From: DATLYT01 sp035574455
GTDB taxonomy: Bacteria > Bacteroidota > Ignavibacteria > UBA10030
Assembly: GCA_035574455.1 (NCBI GenBank)
Contig: DATLYT010000039.1
Location: 1 to 9,193 of the forward strand
Reading direction: 5' to 3'
Length of the DNA: 9,193 nt
This document shows positions 6,697-9,193 of this stretch, piece by piece; position 1 is the first letter of the stretch; each line of letters opens with the position of its first letter. The translations under genes were made by a program, and so were the position numbers. Below the pieces are notes generated by a model. The model saw nothing but the letters and a program-made list of their open reading frames with translations. It did no database searches and was not told where the DNA came from.

Positions 6697-6709
6697 TGAT
6701 CCCCCTATA
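6697..6709 (-). promoter_or_regulatory. Ribosome-binding site overlapping upstream stop codon (fixes the TTG start)
   Basis: On the minus strand the last codons of the barrel-like protein and its TAG stop run straight into GGGGGA, then four bases later the TTG start. A ribosome finishing the upstream gene would uncover or directly re-use this site, so translation of the anti-sigma kinase is probably coupled to that of the upstream protein. Confidence 0.6.
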
Positions 6710-8609
6710 AAGCAACGCTCATCGTCATGAAAAGATTAGATAGTGTTCGAACTGTTTTACCGTCTTCTTGTTGATGCTCCCGCCATCCTTGCACGGAGAT
6801 TTTCGCGAACCCCGGAGATTCCCACTCGACCCGAGCCGTAGGTCCAGCCGTCTGCAAACTTCTCTCCAACTCCCGACTTCCTGCCACATACCGATAACGA
6901 TCTTGTTCAAACATCCGGTAACCGATGCCCATGACAAGCCATGGTCTCAGCTTGATATCGAGCTGCGGCCAGAGTGAAAGCTCGACAAAATAGTTTTGAG
7001 GCCGTTCTTTAAAGTCGCTCCACCGCAAAATACCCCGCTCGTAAACGCGTAGGCTCCCCGCGAACTGTGCCTCAAGTCGAGGTGACAATCGAACCACAGT
7101 CGAATCCGACCATAACGCCTGGCGAAAGGAAAAACTCCGGACGAGCGCTACCTGCTCCTCGAAGTCGTAAACCGTGTAGTTCGCCAAAACTTCGGCTCTG
7201 TTGACCGTTTTGAACCATGAGGTAGGTGTGTACTCTACCTTCGGCGAGAACCGGATAATGCGATTCCAATAGTTGTTCGCGCTCTGTAAACGGTGGAGAT
7301 ACACCAAATGGTTCAACGCAACATCAGCTGACACCGATACACGGAAAGCCGAACTTGCCGTATGTGTCTCGACGACGCCAATGGTGATCAGCAACTCATC
7401 CCGATCGTCGGTGTTCAGCGTATCCGGCGTGTCGTACCGTAAGATACTCGCTGATCCGACAAGATTCAACTGGTTGCGGTCAGAAAGTTGCACAGTGTGG
7501 AAAGTGCGGAGAACTGTCTCCCGCGCAACATTTCCCAAACGTCGTGCGGCACTCTCCTGCCGTTGAACAACGTCAAGAGGCGCTTCGCCGCCCATGACGG
7601 TATGCCGCTCCTCTCGCTCACGGTAGGCGATTTCCACCAGCCCATCGATCAATCCCGCCAAACGATACCTGGCTTCCAACGAGCCGAAGAGTTGTAACTC
7701 TTCCACACGCGTATCCAAGGCAACGTTTGCAGCCCCAGAAAAGTCCTTATAGTGTGTGCCCCGCTCTATCGTTCTGGTACTCAAGCCGCCTTTGAGTGTC
7801 AGTCGGCTCTCATCCGCCATGGCCACGTGGAGGACGTTGGAAACATCCAACACCTGCGCTTCCCGTCGAAAGATATTGTTGCGAATATCGAACCTCCGTT
7901 GAACTCCAGAGTCGGCAGCGGTGTAGAACTCCCGACGTTGATTGGTCATGCGGATGGAGAGCTCATTACGAGAATCGACCCCAAACTCACGGCCAAGAAG
8001 CACGGTGAGGCTATCGTCCCGTTGACGACGTGGTTGGATAAACGACTGTGAGGCGCGTGCGTGAAGGTTCGCGCGAAAATCTTCGAACTTCAAACCTGTG
8101 CCGTTTAACCCCACCAGATAGGAAAAGCCTCCATCGCGTTCATCACCCTGACCGTTATACTCATAGCCGCCGAGTGCCGAGATAGAGAGAGCACTCGGCC
8201 GACCATACTCAAATCCCACAAGCGCCTGATGCTGTGCAAGCTGACCGAGGTCAATCAATCTAGTGTCGCTGAGCACGTTCGACATCAACTGAGCCTTGAG
8301 TTTCCAATCGTTTGCGAGAGCCGACGAAAGAGCCAGTGTTGCGTTATACTCATCCTGAAGGGATTGCTGCTCTGCTCGAATAAGCCGGGAGCGTACGCTT
8401 TGATCGGTCCGAAGAGCAATCCGGTCAAACGTCCCTTCGTACCTCAAGCGGCCATTCCAGAGAAAGGTGTTCAGCACACGCTCAAATCTCACGGCCGCCC
8501 ACCGAAGGCTATCCTGCTCTATCTGAGGAATCATCACGCGCGGCTGTTGAGCGTGCGTGACCAGGCAGGGCACGGAAGCCATTAAGAGGACTCGAATCAG
8601 CGCTTTCAC
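6705..8609 (-). CDS. Unrecognised secreted protein, probable outer-membrane beta-barrel, 634 aa
   Basis: I do not recognise the family. Residues 1-20 form a signal peptide (MKALIRVLLMASVP...) with likely signal-peptidase-I cleavage after THA; Cys15 follows a Pro and is not a lipobox. Residues about 30-90 look helical and charged. From about 90 to the end the chain consists of many short alternating polar/hydrophobic segments separated by charged turns, for example LQLFGSLEARYRLAGLIDGL, YFVELSLWPQLDIKLRPWL and FAKISVQGWREHQQ. This is the pattern of transmembrane beta-strands with long Arg/Glu/Asp-rich loops. The end (LSNLFMTMSVAL) is a strand but lacks the usual terminal Phe/Trp. No plug, TonB box or enzyme motif is seen. 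The start is GTG, overlapping the nucleoside hydrolase stop as GTGA with almost no Shine-Dalgarno of its own, so translation is probably coupled. The same frame has no break over its length. Confidence 0.8.
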   Translation of the reverse strand: MKALIRVLLMASVPCLVTHAQQPRVMIPQIEQDSLRWAAVRFERVLNTFLWNGRLRYEGTFDRIALRTDQSVRSRLIRAEQQSLQDEYNATLALSSALANDWKLKAQLMSNVLSDTRLIDLGQLAQHQALVGFEYGRPSALSISALGGYEYNGQGDERDGGFSYLVGLNGTGLKFEDFRANLHARASQSFIQPRRQRDDSLTVLLGREFGVDSRNELSIRMTNQRREFYTAADSGVQRRFDIRNNIFRREAQVLDVSNVLHVAMADESRLTLKGGLSTRTIERGTHYKDFSGAANVALDTRVEELQLFGSLEARYRLAGLIDGLVEIAYREREERHTVMGGEAPLDVVQRQESAARRLGNVARETVLRTFHTVQLSDRNQLNLVGSASILRYDTPDTLNTDDRDELLITIGVVETHTASSAFRVSVSADVALNHLVYLHRLQSANNYWNRIIRFSPKVEYTPTSWFKTVNRAEVLANYTVYDFEEQVALVRSFSFRQALWSDSTVVRLSPRLEAQFAGSLRVYERGILRWSDFKERPQNYFVELSLWPQLDIKLRPWLVMGIGYRMFEQDRYRYVAGSRELERSLQTAGPTARVEWESPGFAKISVQGWREHQQEDGKTVRTLSNLFMTMSVAL

Positions 8610-9193
8610 TTCCAGACTCGTTCGTGGAAGAGTTTCAAGAATCGCTCGCGATCCAGTTTGAAGGCAACCTCGACGCTCGGTTCACCGCGTGCAGGTCGAT
8701 GTTGAGTGTTGGCAATCGTCATCCCCCGTGTCCACTCCCCCTGCCGCTCCACGACGACGTGAGCCTTTCGCGTCTGAACGATCCCCGGCTCAATGGCGGC
8801 TGTTACGGCCAGCGGGTCGTGCAGGTACCCTCCGTAGAAGTTCTCGGTCTTCCGATGGTACTGCATGTAGAACTTTGTGAAACGGAGAATAGCACGAGCG
8901 ACGGAGTTTGCCCGTCGTTTTGCGCGATATTCGAGTTCACGGCGCATGAGCACCACTTGCTGGGTGACGTCCAGCGGAACGACCGTGATGGGCAGGCCGG
9001 AATTCAGTACAGAATGCGCCGCGTCGGGATCAACAAAGTAATTGAATTCGGCAACCGGGCCTGTGTTGCCGGGAACATGAAATGCACCACCCATGGTAAT
9101 GAGCCGCCCGATGTTGTGCAGGGAGCGCGGATCCTTCTTCAACGCTCGCGCGATATTGGTGAGCGGACCCAACGCGATGATGGTCAGCCGTTT
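8606..9193 (-). CDS. Inosine/uridine-preferring nucleoside hydrolase family protein (5' end outside window)
   Basis: These are the C-terminal 195 residues of an IUNH-family enzyme, which hydrolyses the N-glycosidic bond of ribonucleosides to free base plus ribose for salvage. The frame is open to the window edge and reads through ALGPLTNIA, so the TTG at 9172 is an internal Leu and the N-terminal DxDxGxDD calcium-binding motif lies beyond the edge. Family motifs, numbered from the edge, are GPLTNIA (9-15), MGGAF (34-38), a GNTGPVAEFNYFVDPDAA block (42-59) with the substrate-binding Glu and Asn, and HDPLAV (125-130) with the catalytic-site His and calcium-ligand Asp. The C-terminal RGMTI and the closing LDRERFLKLF segment are also typical. 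Nucleoside preference cannot be deduced. It is the most upstream visible gene of the minus-strand operon and shares GTGA with the next start. Confidence 0.93.
   Translation of the reverse strand, partial: KRLTIIALGPLTNIARALKKDPRSLHNIGRLITMGGAFHVPGNTGPVAEFNYFVDPDAAHSVLNSGLPITVVPLDVTQQVVLMRRELEYRAKRRANSVARAILRFTKFYMQYHRKTENFYGGYLHDPLAVTAAIEPGIVQTRKAHVVVERQGEWTRGMTIANTQHRPARGEPSVEVAFKLDRERFLKLFHERVWK

Noticed and set aside
1..9193. Mobile element, CRISPR array, toxin-antitoxin or defence genes
   Set aside because: No transposase, integrase, direct-repeat array, tRNA attachment site or small paired toxin genes are visible on either strand, and base composition is even.

Overview
The window looks like chromosomal DNA from a Gram-negative bacterium of the Bacteroidetes/Chlorobi/Ignavibacteria (FCB) group. 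The reasons are a lactate-dehydrogenase-like malate dehydrogenase that resembles green-sulfur-bacterial enzymes as I remember them, a TonB-dependent receptor with an N-terminal carboxypeptidase-regulatory-like domain, a lipoprotein of a style common in these phyla, and two promoter candidates that resemble the TTG / TAnnTTTG promoters of that group. Base composition is slightly above half G+C by eye and even across the window. I see no insertion sequence, phage gene, tRNA, rRNA or CRISPR array.

Left part, plus strand (1-2820): the 3' part of a Zn/Cd/Pb-exporting P1B-2 ATPase runs in from the left edge. A promoter candidate then precedes rplU (L21) and rpmA (L27), which end at a strong intrinsic terminator. 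mdh (malate dehydrogenase) follows.

Middle, plus strand (2821-6162): a second promoter candidate precedes an uncharacterised lipoprotein gene, which ends at an intrinsic terminator. Next comes a GTG-started TonB-dependent outer-membrane receptor of unknown substrate.

Right part, minus strand (6244-9193): three genes are packed like an operon, read right to left. They are a nucleoside hydrolase (5' end outside the window), a 634-residue secreted protein that is probably an outer-membrane beta-barrel of no family I recognise, and an RsbW/SpoIIAB-type anti-sigma kinase domain protein. The first two overlap by four bases (GTGA), and the third has its Shine-Dalgarno sequence on the stop codon of the second. 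This operon converges on the receptor gene, and a perfect 16-bp hairpin lies between them.

Most of the window is ordinary housekeeping and envelope genes. I did not find a convincing new system. The best leads are the unrecognised barrel-like protein, its tight coupling to a nucleoside hydrolase and an anti-sigma kinase, and the lineage-type promoter pair.
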